Assembly (NCBI RefSeq): GCF_028369105.1
Contig: NZ_JAQNDO010000001.1
Coordinates: forward strand, 6,106,501 to 6,170,500
Length of the DNA stretch: 64,000 nt
Reading direction: 5' to 3'
Source: Polyangium mundeleinium
GTDB taxonomy: Bacteria > Myxococcota_A > Polyangia > Polyangiales > Polyangiaceae
Shown here: in pieces, positions 36,622 through 43,989 of the stretch
Numbering within the stretch: position 1 is the first letter of the stretch
Layout of the letters: each line of letters begins with the position of its first letter
The notes under the pieces: model-generated
Database searches by the model: none
What the model was told of the DNA's origin: nothing
What the model saw: only the letters and a program-made list of their open reading frames with translations
Translations under genes and position numbers: made by a program

Positions 36622-37950
36622 TCACGCCCTCGCATCCAAGCCCTTTCTGCCCACCTCGCCAAGCCCCTTCGCCTCCCGCCGCGTCGCCGCCTGCGCTGCG
36701 GCCCTGCCGCTCGCGAGGCTCACGTCCGCGAGCATGCCCACGGGCCCCACCCAGTCGCCGGCCACGAACACCCCCGGCGCGCCCGGCACCGCAGGACCGG
36801 GCCGGCCACGCGCGCCGCCGCGCGCCGCTTGCGGGAAATCGTGCGCCACCGTGATCGAAGGCAAGTACCGCCGCTCGACCACGAGGTGCTTCGCGCCCGG
36901 TTGCAGCATCTCGAGCACCTCTTCGAGCTCGCGCTCGCCCGCGCGCGGATCGTCCGGCGCGCCGTACCGCGCCACGTGGATCACGGCGCCGCCCTCGGGT
37001 GCGAGCCGCGCGGACGCCGAGTGCACCGAGAAATAAAGCGGCTGGTCGATCCCGAGCGCGAACGTGTTCCGCGGCTGCGGCAAGCGCGAGAGTGCGACGT
37101 CGAGGCACGCGGCCGTGACCGGGATCGCCGCCGCGGCCCACTCCGCGAGGGCCGGGACGTCGGGCAAAAGCGACGACGCGAGCGACGGGCTCGCAGCGAG
37201 GATCACCATGTCGGCGGGGATCTCCGCGCCGTCCGCGAGGCGGACCGCCTTCACGCGCCCGTCCTCCCGGACGACGGACACGGCCTTCGCGCTCGCGACG
37301 ATCTCGGCCCCCGCGGCTCGCGCAACGTCGGCGAGCCCTTTCACCAGCGTCCGCCAGCCGTCGTGCAGGTAGATCACGCCGCGCGTCGTCGCAATCTTGA
37401 ACTGTTCGAGGGCCGCGTCCGCCGCGAGCCGGTCCAGATCCGACGTGTACGTCGAGAGCCGGATGAGCGCGCGGATCACATCCCGCGCCTCGGGCGTACG
37501 AACCTTCGCCGTGAGGAACGCCTCGAAGCTCGTCCCCGCGAGCGACGCGACATCGAGCGAATCAAGGCGCGCGAGCAAGCGCGCGACCTCGATCTTCCCG
37601 ACGAGCGGCAAGAGCGACGACGTCAAGAGCGACACAGGCCCCGTCGGCAGAGCCCGGAGCAGGCCCCCGTGGAGCGCATAAGCGCCGCTGCTGGTCGGCG
37701 GCGGGCTCCCTTTCGTCTCCACGCCAAGCTCCGCGAGCACATGCTCGGCCTCACCCCCTCGGTAGAGCGCATGAGGCCCGATGTTCAGCGAAAATCCCTT
37801 CTTCTCATGCGTCGCCGCGCGCCCCCCGAGCTCCGTCGCCTTCTCCAGCACCGTCACCCGCCGGCTCGCCCGCGCCGCATACGCCGCCGCCGTGAGCCCC
37901 GCGAGTCCACCGCCCACCACCACCACCCGAGCCGCCGTGTTCGTCGTCAT
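36622..37950 (-). CDS. FAD-dependent oxidoreductase of the phytoene-desaturase/amine-oxidase type
   Basis: A 442-residue flavoprotein. The N-terminal dinucleotide fold is VVVVGGGLAGLTAAAYAARA, followed by VLEKATELGGRAATH, the FAD-ribose motif. The C-terminal GVFVAGDWVGPVGMLADVSLASGRAAA closes the FAD domain, as in phytoene desaturases and protoporphyrinogen-type oxidases. The substrate is unknown. ATG 37950 has a GAGAGG site 8 nt upstream. It precedes the ECF41 sigma gene with an 8-nt gap and is therefore the likely target of that factor. Confidence 0.85.
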   Translation of the reverse strand: MTTNTAARVVVVGGGLAGLTAAAYAARASRRVTVLEKATELGGRAATHEKKGFSLNIGPHALYRGGEAEHVLAELGVETKGSPPPTSSGAYALHGGLLRALPTGPVSLLTSSLLPLVGKIEVARLLARLDSLDVASLAGTSFEAFLTAKVRTPEARDVIRALIRLSTYTSDLDRLAADAALEQFKIATTRGVIYLHDGWRTLVKGLADVARAAGAEIVASAKAVSVVREDGRVKAVRLADGAEIPADMVILAASPSLASSLLPDVPALAEWAAAAIPVTAACLDVALSRLPQPRNTFALGIDQPLYFSVHSASARLAPEGGAVIHVARYGAPDDPRAGERELEEVLEMLQPGAKHLVVERRYLPSITVAHDFPQAARGGARGRPGPAVPGAPGVFVAGDWVGPVGMLADVSLASGRAAAQAATRREAKGLGEVGRKGLDARA

Positions 37951-37972
37951 GGTTCGCACCTCTCAGGGGAGG

Positions 37973-37998
37973 CACGTTCGGGGGTCGCGAAAGGTTAC
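37973..37998 (-). promoter_or_regulatory. Candidate ECF-type promoter upstream of the oxidoreductase-sigma operon
   Basis: On the minus strand, GTAACC at 37998-37993 is followed, 16 nt later, by CGTG at 37976-37973, about 23 nt before ATG 37950. This resembles the AAC-type -35 and CGT-type -10 of ECF promoters. Match quality is modest. Confidence 0.3.
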
Positions 37999-38032
37999 GC
38001 GAAATCGATCGGCGTCGATCGTGGGGGGCAGA

Positions 38033-38320
38033 TCACTTCCGTGCGAGCCACTCCAGCAGGGCGACGAGGACGCCGAGCCCGGCGATCGGGAGGGCAATCC
38101 AGCCGAGGAGGGTGATCCAGCCGCGGCGGAGGGAGCGACCGCCGCGGTCCTCGCAGGCGAGACAGATGGCCCAGACCCGGGTGCCGCCCTCGGTGAGGAC
38201 GCAGCAATCGCCGCAGACGGGCGCTTGGCAACGGGCGCAGGGACCGGCGGCCACGGCGCTGCAACGGACGCAGCGCGCGATGGGAGGGCCGTCGTCGTGG
38301 GGGATCAGGCCGCCGGACAT
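38033..38320 (-). CDS. Small zinc-ribbon membrane protein
   Basis: A 95-residue protein. Residues about 17-57 hold four CxxC-like units (CVRCS, CARCQ, CGDCC, CLACE), a B-box or double zinc-ribbon pattern. A single hydrophobic segment (WITLLGWIALPIAGLGVLVALLEWLA) follows. It would bind two zinc ions on the cytoplasmic side of the membrane. It starts 10 nt after the stop of 38331-38963 and probably shares its transcript. Function unknown. Confidence 0.7.
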   Translation of the reverse strand: MSGGLIPHDDGPPIARCVRCSAVAAGPCARCQAPVCGDCCVLTEGGTRVWAICLACEDRGGRSLRRGWITLLGWIALPIAGLGVLVALLEWLARK

Positions 38321-38330
38321 GGCGAGGACT

Positions 38331-38963
38331 TTAGTCGTCCGAGGGGCCCATCACTGTCAAGATCAAATCAAGGTGGTCGCCGGCATCCGTGATGTCAGCC
38401 TGCACGAGTTGGTGCGCTGAGAATGCTTCAGCCTTCCATCGCGGAATACCACCGATGGGCGGCGACCAGACCCCACCTGGACGAAGCCCCATTTGCGTGA
38501 GCGAATCGTGCATCAACGAGGCAACTTTGTCCGCCGCGCAATCGTACATGCGCCATTCTGCGCTCCACGAGGTGGACCCGGGATCATGTCGCTCACGGCC
38601 GGGCTCGACCCGTGCTCCCTCGGGAATGGGGAGCATGATGCCCGCGAGGCGGATGCCCTGCTCGACGACATGTGCGAAGGGCAGCGCCTCGGCATCATCG
38701 ACGCGTATTCCGAGGCCCGCGGACTGTATGTCGTAGATTTCGATGCGTCGTTCCCCGCGTCGAAGATAGCTTATGCGATTGATCTGCCTGAGATCGTATC
38801 CGATCTTTGTCGCTTCCCTCTCGAGTGCCGTGCGCACCTCTTGGACAGATGGACCGTCGAGGGTATGCGTGATCCAGCATTCCTTCGGCGTATCTGTTGT
38901 CCAAGATGTGCCCTGGGGCAGGCGGACGACGATGTCGAGGATTCGCAGTGTAGCCATATGCAT
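38331..38963 (-). CDS. Hypothetical soluble protein
   Basis: About 210 residues without signal peptide or membrane segment. The sequence mixes strands and helices (LRILDIVVRLPQGTSW, VQEVRTALEREATKIGYDLRQI, ERRIEIYDIQSAGLGIRVDD, SAEWRMYDCAADKVASLMHD, LDLILTVMG). No family is recognised. Two Met codons, 38963 and 38957, are possible starts; neither has a strong ribosome site. The base composition is less GC-rich than its neighbours, hinting at a different origin. It runs into the zinc-ribbon gene. Confidence 0.55.
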   Translation of the reverse strand: MHMATLRILDIVVRLPQGTSWTTDTPKECWITHTLDGPSVQEVRTALEREATKIGYDLRQINRISYLRRGERRIEIYDIQSAGLGIRVDDAEALPFAHVVEQGIRLAGIMLPIPEGARVEPGRERHDPGSTSWSAEWRMYDCAADKVASLMHDSLTQMGLRPGGVWSPPIGGIPRWKAEAFSAHQLVQADITDAGDHLDLILTVMGPSDD

Positions 38964-39149
38964 GGGATCCGGAATATGGGGAACCGTGGGGGCTCGGCCG
39001 GCTGCGGATCGGGGCCTACGGACGCTGTCATCATGCCACGCAGCGCACGCCCCTGTCATCACGCTGGAGGCGGGCCGGTCGCTCGCCGGCTACGCCCGCG
39101 GATGGACACGTCCAAAACTTGCTCGCGTCGCCGCGCTCTCCTTGTTTTC

Positions 39150-39173
39150 CATCAACTACCATGGTAGTTGATG
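39150..39173. promoter_or_regulatory. Perfect 24-bp palindrome between divergent genes
   Basis: The half-site CATCAACTACCA is followed directly by its reverse complement. It lies in the 417-nt gap 38964-39380, about midway between the starts at 38963 (minus) and 39381 (plus). The rest of that gap holds no credible gene. It is AT-richer than its surroundings. An operator for a dimeric winged-helix or TetR-type repressor is the simplest reading. Confidence 0.6.
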
Positions 39174-39380
39174 TCCGTCCTGGCCGCGGCGTCATGACAA
39201 CCTCGGGCGGCGCGGCGCCTTCTCGTCGCCCTTTGCGACCTTCTCGACGATTGCCTCGGTGACGTCCTCGCGCGCCGAGAATCGGATCGCATGGATACGT
39301 GCGCCCGTCGCGCGCGCACGCCCAGGGTCGGCAACCGCAGGGCCGCCGCCACGCCAAACGACACGCAAAGGACTCGAACC

Positions 39381-40454
39381 ATGCAAGGACGAACGATTCC
39401 AAGACCCCTGGCGGGTTTTCTCTTTTCGGTTTCGACGATGGCGTGCGCCGCGGCCCAACCGGCCGACGTTCCCGTGGGGAACAAGATCAACACCCACGCC
39501 GCGGCCCCACCCGCCGACGTGCTCGTGGTGAACAAGAGCAAGACCAACGGGAACCTCCCGGGCAGCCTCTCCTTCCTGGACCTCACCTCCGGCAAAGTCG
39601 CCGCCCACGTCCCCGTCGGCCGGGAGCCCCACGAGGTGGCCGTCTCCGCGGACGGGCGTTACGCCGTCGTCAGCAACACCGGCAGCAACAAAGAACCGGG
39701 CAACAGCCTCTCGGTCTTCGATGTCGCTAAACGCGAAGAGATCCATCGCGTCGACCTCGGACCGCTCTGGAACCCGCACGGTCTTCTGGCAAGCAACGGT
39801 TTCTTCTACTTCACCGCCGAAGGAGCCCGCGCCATCGGCGCCTACGACCCCGTAAGAAACCGTTTGGCCTGGGTGATGGGCACAGGCCAAGACCAAACCC
39901 ACATGCTGGCCGCGACCAAAGACGGAAAGACCCTGGTCGCAACGAACCGCGGCTCAGGCACCGTCTCCATCTTCCAATTGACGAAGCCCGACCCGCTTGC
40001 CGCAGAAGCCTGGAAGGAGACCATCCTCCCCGTCGGCCGAAACCCCGAAGGGATCGACGTCAACCCCGAAGGAACCCAAGCCTGGGTCGGGTGCCGCGGA
40101 GGCAACGAAATCGCCATCGTCGACCTCGCCCAGCAAAAGGTGGTCGACCGCTTCACAACGCCCAACCAACCTATTGCCCGCGTCAAATTCGCCCTCGAAG
40201 GCAAACTCCTGCTGGCCACCGACCCCTGGCACGGCGATCTCTTGTTCATCGACCCCACAAGCCACCAAACCCTCAAGAGCGTCCCCATGGGCCGCGGCTG
40301 CGAAGCCATTTTCGTCGAGCCAGACGGCAAGCACGCGCTCATCGGCGTGACGAACGAAGACAACGTCGCCGAAGTCGATCTCGCGACGATGTCGGTGGTG
40401 CGGCGGCTCTCGGCCGGTCAAGGGCCGGACGGGATGGCCTGGATCGGCAAGTAG
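39381..40454 (+). CDS. Secreted YVTN/YncE-like seven-bladed beta-propeller protein
   Basis: A 357-residue protein with a signal peptide (QGRTIPRPLAGFLFSVSTMACA). The mature part is a repeated blade pattern: LSFLDLTSGKVAAHVPVGREPHEVAVSADGRYAVV, PEGIDVNPEGTQAWVG, AIVDLAQQKVVDRFTTPNQP, AIFVEPDGKHALIGVTNEDNVAEVDLATMSVV. This is the YVTN/YncE type of 40-residue propeller repeat. ATG 39381 has an AAGGA site. Such proteins are often binding platforms; no enzyme site is visible. Convergent with the next gene. Confidence 0.83.
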   Translation: MQGRTIPRPLAGFLFSVSTMACAAAQPADVPVGNKINTHAAAPPADVLVVNKSKTNGNLPGSLSFLDLTSGKVAAHVPVGREPHEVAVSADGRYAVVSNTGSNKEPGNSLSVFDVAKREEIHRVDLGPLWNPHGLLASNGFFYFTAEGARAIGAYDPVRNRLAWVMGTGQDQTHMLAATKDGKTLVATNRGSGTVSIFQLTKPDPLAAEAWKETILPVGRNPEGIDVNPEGTQAWVGCRGGNEIAIVDLAQQKVVDRFTTPNQPIARVKFALEGKLLLATDPWHGDLLFIDPTSHQTLKSVPMGRGCEAIFVEPDGKHALIGVTNEDNVAEVDLATMSVVRRLSAGQGPDGMAWIGK

Positions 40455-40479
40455 GCTGAGGAGGGGCGCCGAAGCGCGC

Positions 40480-41967
40480 TCATTCCGCGGCGCAGGGCAT
40501 CGCGCGGAAGATACGGACCGTGTTGTTTTTCGTGCCCTTCGCGGCGAAGGCGACGCTGCCGTCGGGGAAGGCGCGGAAGGCCTGGTAGCGATTGCCGGGC
40601 ACACCGGCGTCGAGCACGGCGCTCACGGCCTCGCCGGTGGTCGCGCTCAGGACCTGCACGTGCATTTTTCGGTTTCCGTCGAAGGGGGTGAGATCTCCCG
40701 TGGCGGTCGACGTCTCCCAGCCGGCGAGGAGGAACTTTTCGCCGTAGTTTGCGAGGTAGGGCGCGCGTGCGTTTTCCCCGGCCTTCCCGGCGATCACGAT
40801 GTCCTTGTCGGCCTCCCCGCTGTTGAAATGGAGGAGGTGAACCTCGGCGAGACCGTTCGCGAGGGCGGGCTGGCCGTCTTGACGGTCGCTCGTCAGGGCC
40901 CAGGAGCCGCCGTTCGGGTCGCGGGCCACGTCGCTCAAATTCGAGTAGGCCAGGTCGACCGGCTTGATCGTCGAGACGGCTGGGGCGTAGGCGATGCGGT
41001 TGTTGTTGTCGGTTTTGCAGATGCTGACGTATTTCTTTGCGGCCGGATCCCAGGTGATGCGCTCGTAGCCGCTGTGGCTGCAACCCCAGTCGAATCCGCC
41101 CGCGAAAAGCTCGCCGGTCGGGGAGACGACCTTCATGCGATCGCCTTGGTGGATGTTGATGCAGCCGCCTTGCGAGACGCTGATCGCTGCGCCGAAATAA
41201 CCGGCGAAGTTCGTACCGTCGGAGGCGATGCGGCCGTGGTGCGCGTACCACCAGATCATGAAGACGTCGGGACCGGTCTTGCCGGTCGAATACGGGGGCA
41301 GGGCGGCGCTCGAGCTCGTGAGCTTCGTCGCCCAGGATTCGCTCGTGCCGTCGAAACGCACCATGTACATGTCGTGACATGCGACGGGCGGGCTCGGCGG
41401 GTTGCCGCAGAGGTTTGTCGGGTTTCCGCAGTTGAGTGTCCCGCCGCCTTGGGCGTCGCGCGTGAGGAGGAGGACGCCGCCTTTGTCGTCGGCGTAGAGG
41501 TCGGCGAAATCGTGGGCGTTGATATCGACGAGTTCGCCGACGAGTTTGTCGCTCACGTCGAGCTCGGCGACGTGGACTTTGTCGTCGGCGCCCATGAAGG
41601 CGAGGCGGGAGCCGCCGGAGGGCCTTGGTGAGATTGCGAGGGGGCGGAGATTGACCTCGTCTTCGTTTTGTTCGACGGCGATGGGGAGCTCGACCTCGGT
41701 GACCGTCAGCGTCGGAGTGCTGCACTGGCCTTGCATGGGGTTTCCAGTCATGCCACCGTTACCGCCGGAGCCGGAAGAACTCCCTGCACCTGCGCCCGAG
41801 CTGCTCGCGCTTCCTCCCCCTGCGCCGGCGCCGTTTCCGCCGCTGCCGCCGCTTGGATCTCCGGGGTTGTTTTCGCCGCTGCATGCGACGACGAACACGA
41901 GGGGCAATGCGAGGAGGATACCTGTGGCTGTGAGGGAACGTGCGTGGGGAAAAATGTTCCTCTTCAT
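40480..41967 (-). CDS. Lipoprotein with Gly/Ser linker, unknown beta-rich domain
   Basis: A 495-residue lipoprotein (signal with lipobox VVAC near residue 28) followed by a long Gly/Ser/Ala linker (about 32-73), typical of myxobacterial surface lipoproteins. The globular part reads like a propeller or repeat fold (LAFMGADDKVHVAELDVS, FADLYADDKGGVLLLTRDA, FRAFPDGSVAFAAKGTKNN). An isolated Cys set (CGNP, CGNPP, CHDM) lies near 175. No upstream AGGAGG occurs on the coding strand, since the bases before ATG 41967 are its complement (CCTCCT). GTG 41979 is an alternative start. Confidence 0.7.
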   Translation of the reverse strand: MKRNIFPHARSLTATGILLALPLVFVVACSGENNPGDPSGGSGGNGAGAGGGSASSSGAGAGSSSGSGGNGGMTGNPMQGQCSTPTLTVTEVELPIAVEQNEDEVNLRPLAISPRPSGGSRLAFMGADDKVHVAELDVSDKLVGELVDINAHDFADLYADDKGGVLLLTRDAQGGGTLNCGNPTNLCGNPPSPPVACHDMYMVRFDGTSESWATKLTSSSAALPPYSTGKTGPDVFMIWWYAHHGRIASDGTNFAGYFGAAISVSQGGCINIHQGDRMKVVSPTGELFAGGFDWGCSHSGYERITWDPAAKKYVSICKTDNNNRIAYAPAVSTIKPVDLAYSNLSDVARDPNGGSWALTSDRQDGQPALANGLAEVHLLHFNSGEADKDIVIAGKAGENARAPYLANYGEKFLLAGWETSTATGDLTPFDGNRKMHVQVLSATTGEAVSAVLDAGVPGNRYQAFRAFPDGSVAFAAKGTKNNTVRIFRAMPCAAE

Positions 41968-42212
41968 AGGAGGTGTCACTTTCGGGGTTCAGAAAGACGA
42001 GGAGCCGAAGGCGCGAAGGAAGGAGAAGCGCGCCCCATAAAAAGACTCTACCACCACATGGCAGAGGGGAATAGAGACGCCTCGTGACGCGAGAAAGAGA
42101 AAGGCGCGTCGTAACACGAGAAAGATTGACTCCTCCTGGAAGGCACGAAACGGGAGAACCATCAGGTGGTGCGCGCACGATCGCGCGCTGCCATAACACG
42201 GAAGGTGCGAAC

Positions 42213-42695
42213 ATGACGACGAACCGAGACGCCGGGTTTCTGTGGCTGTTCAAAGACAAGGCCAATGTTCGCACCCTTCCGTCCAAGGAATGGTTCGAAG
42301 GGTACATGAAGGCAGTCCTCCTCTGCGCCAATGGAGATGGAAAATTGGCGCCCGAAGAGAGAGACTGGGCGGTCGGCCACGCGGCTGCTTTTGGTGCCGC
42401 GGATGCGCTGGTGGACGAGCTCAAATCGTACAAAGCGGACGAGGATATCGAGATGCTCGTCGCTGCAACGCCGGCGTCGAGTGCTTCACGGCGTTTCCTC
42501 GTCTACGACGCAATTCGAGCTTGCACCGCGGATGGACAATACTCGGACCTGGAGCGGGCCACGGTGACCCGCATGGCCGCGAAGCTCGGGATCACGGAAG
42601 AGCTGGTCAGGCAGATCGAAGACGTCTGTCTCGAAGAAGCCCGGCTGCGGGAGAAACGACTGAAGCTGATGTATCCGGAGGGCGCGCCTCTGTAG
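42213..42695 (+). CDS. TerB-like (tellurite-resistance/DjlA-type) helical protein
   Basis: A 160-residue helical protein. EGYMKAVLLCANGDGKLAPEERDWAVGHAA (about 29-58) and YDAIRACTADGQYSDLERATVTRMAAKLGI (about 98-127) are two copies of the acidic-loop TerB-like unit with DGKL and DGQY metal-type loops. TerB-like domains act in stress response at the inner membrane; binding partners vary. GGAAGG before ATG 42213 fixes the start. A second start further upstream is unsupported. Confidence 0.75.
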   Translation: MTTNRDAGFLWLFKDKANVRTLPSKEWFEGYMKAVLLCANGDGKLAPEERDWAVGHAAAFGAADALVDELKSYKADEDIEMLVAATPASSASRRFLVYDAIRACTADGQYSDLERATVTRMAAKLGITEELVRQIEDVCLEEARLREKRLKLMYPEGAPL

Positions 42696-42732
42696 GCGGA
42701 CGGTCTCCCCGCCGCCGCCACCTCCTCCCTCT

Positions 42733-43113
42733 CTCACGGCGGCCCGATCCCCATCCAAGCCGCCTCCACGCCCTCGCAACGCCCCCGGAACCGCCGCGCG
42801 TCCGCTTCCCCCTTGTCGGAACGCCCCCGCTTCCGCCCCCACGCCGATTCCTCCTTTCCGGAACGCGCGTCGATCCACCTCCCGAACCGTTTTCCCTTTC
42901 TCGGAGCGCACCCCGCTTCGCCTCCGAGCGGCTTCCGCTTTTTCGCAACGCCGATCGACGCCGCATCTGTGCCCGCTCCCGAACCGTGCAACGCTCCGGG
43001 ATCCACGTCCGGGCACGTTCCCATCCCCCGGAAGCGCGGTTTCTTTCGCCGCGTGGCTCGTTCCGAACTTCGGGAGCGAGCGTTTCACCGTTTCCGGGCG
43101 GGCTCCCGACGTT
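42733..43113 (-). repeat. Degenerate 42-43 bp tandem repeat in the gap between 42696 and 43223
   Basis: A conserved CG(G/C)AACGC-like core recurs at 42775, 42817, 42859, 42902, 42944, 42987, 43029 and 43071, spacings of 42 or 43 bp. On the minus strand a unit begins GCGTTCCGNNAAGGGGGAA. Because the period is not always a multiple of three, it is not a coding repeat. It fills most of the gap between the TerB-like gene and 43224; nothing else is visible there. Confidence 0.8.
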
Positions 43114-43223
43114 TTCGTGCTTTGGGGTTCCCTCACGGCGATGATTGATCCTCGGCGCACGTCCAAAACGCGAACCCATGACCACCCCGCCGCTTCTTGC
43201 AAGCGGTAGGGAAGAGAGGATCC

Positions 43224-43922
43224 ATGCGACATCTTCGTGAGAAGGATGGAAGCCCCGTGTATCGCCGCCACATTCATTTTCATATGACGACCTGCAAGGA
43301 CGTGAGCCCGCTTCACGACATCCTGCACGCCGAGGCGAGCGCCGCGTACACGAAGCTACGAGACAGCCAGCGCGCCCGCGAAGACGCCGAGGACGGGGCC
43401 ACCGCCGCGTCCGCCGGGCTCCAGCGCACGGAGGTGATGGTCGAAAATGCGATCCGGGAGATCGACGCCGCGGCCAAGAAGCTCGACCGCAAGGCGCCCG
43501 CCCTCGCGGCGCAACGCACGATCTTCCCGGCTGGCATCAGCCCGGTGATCAAGCCCGACGGCCAGGCGCAACTCGACGTCTTGCCCGCCGTGCGCATTCG
43601 GATGGCGCCCTTCGCAGAGAAAGGCGACATGGGCGACGCCCTCGCGAGCCTCGATTACGCGGAGATGCTCCACCGCGCCGCCCTCGACGCCCTGGACCTG
43701 GCCGTGGCCGAGGTCGATCTGCGGTTCGCCGAGGAGCGCGAGGCGCGCCGGGCCGTTCGCGAGCAGCTCGCCAGCGCCCACGGCCGTCTGCGCGACCATT
43801 ACAAGGCAAAACCGGCCGCCGCCGAGGCATTTTTCCTCCGCGAGAAGGCGGCCGCATCGTTGAAAACCAAACAGCCCACGACGCGCGCCAAGCAGCCCAT
43901 CGCCCCCGGCTCCACCACGTAG
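43224..43922 (+). CDS. Coiled-coil hypothetical protein
   Basis: A 232-residue soluble protein. Long helices with heptad spacing dominate (about 35-110 and 145-215): AYTKLRDSQRAREDAEDGATAASAGLQRTEVMVENAIREIDAAAKKLDRKAPALAAQRT and LRFAEEREARRAVREQLASAHGRLRD. Only a Lys/Thr/Pro-rich tail breaks the pattern. ATG 43224 has an AGAGAGGA site. No family is recognised. It could be a structural or phage-like scaffold protein, but neighbours do not support either. Confidence 0.65.
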   Translation: MRHLREKDGSPVYRRHIHFHMTTCKDVSPLHDILHAEASAAYTKLRDSQRAREDAEDGATAASAGLQRTEVMVENAIREIDAAAKKLDRKAPALAAQRTIFPAGISPVIKPDGQAQLDVLPAVRIRMAPFAEKGDMGDALASLDYAEMLHRAALDALDLAVAEVDLRFAEEREARRAVREQLASAHGRLRDHYKAKPAAAEAFFLREKAAASLKTKQPTTRAKQPIAPGSTT

Positions 43923-43989
43923 CCGTCCTGATTCGCGCGGCCGGCCAAATCCTTCGGCGGTCGCTGTCCCCTGCGGTACAGTGACCGCC

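Noticed and set aside
39062-39380. Remnant regulator gene overlapping the 24-bp palindrome.
   Set aside because: Short frames starting at the palindrome on either strand show no helix-turn-helix or family sequence.
42486-43328. Long frames on both strands through the 42.7-43.1 kb repeat.
   Set aside because: They are GC-rich, low-complexity and cross a repeat whose period is not always a multiple of three.
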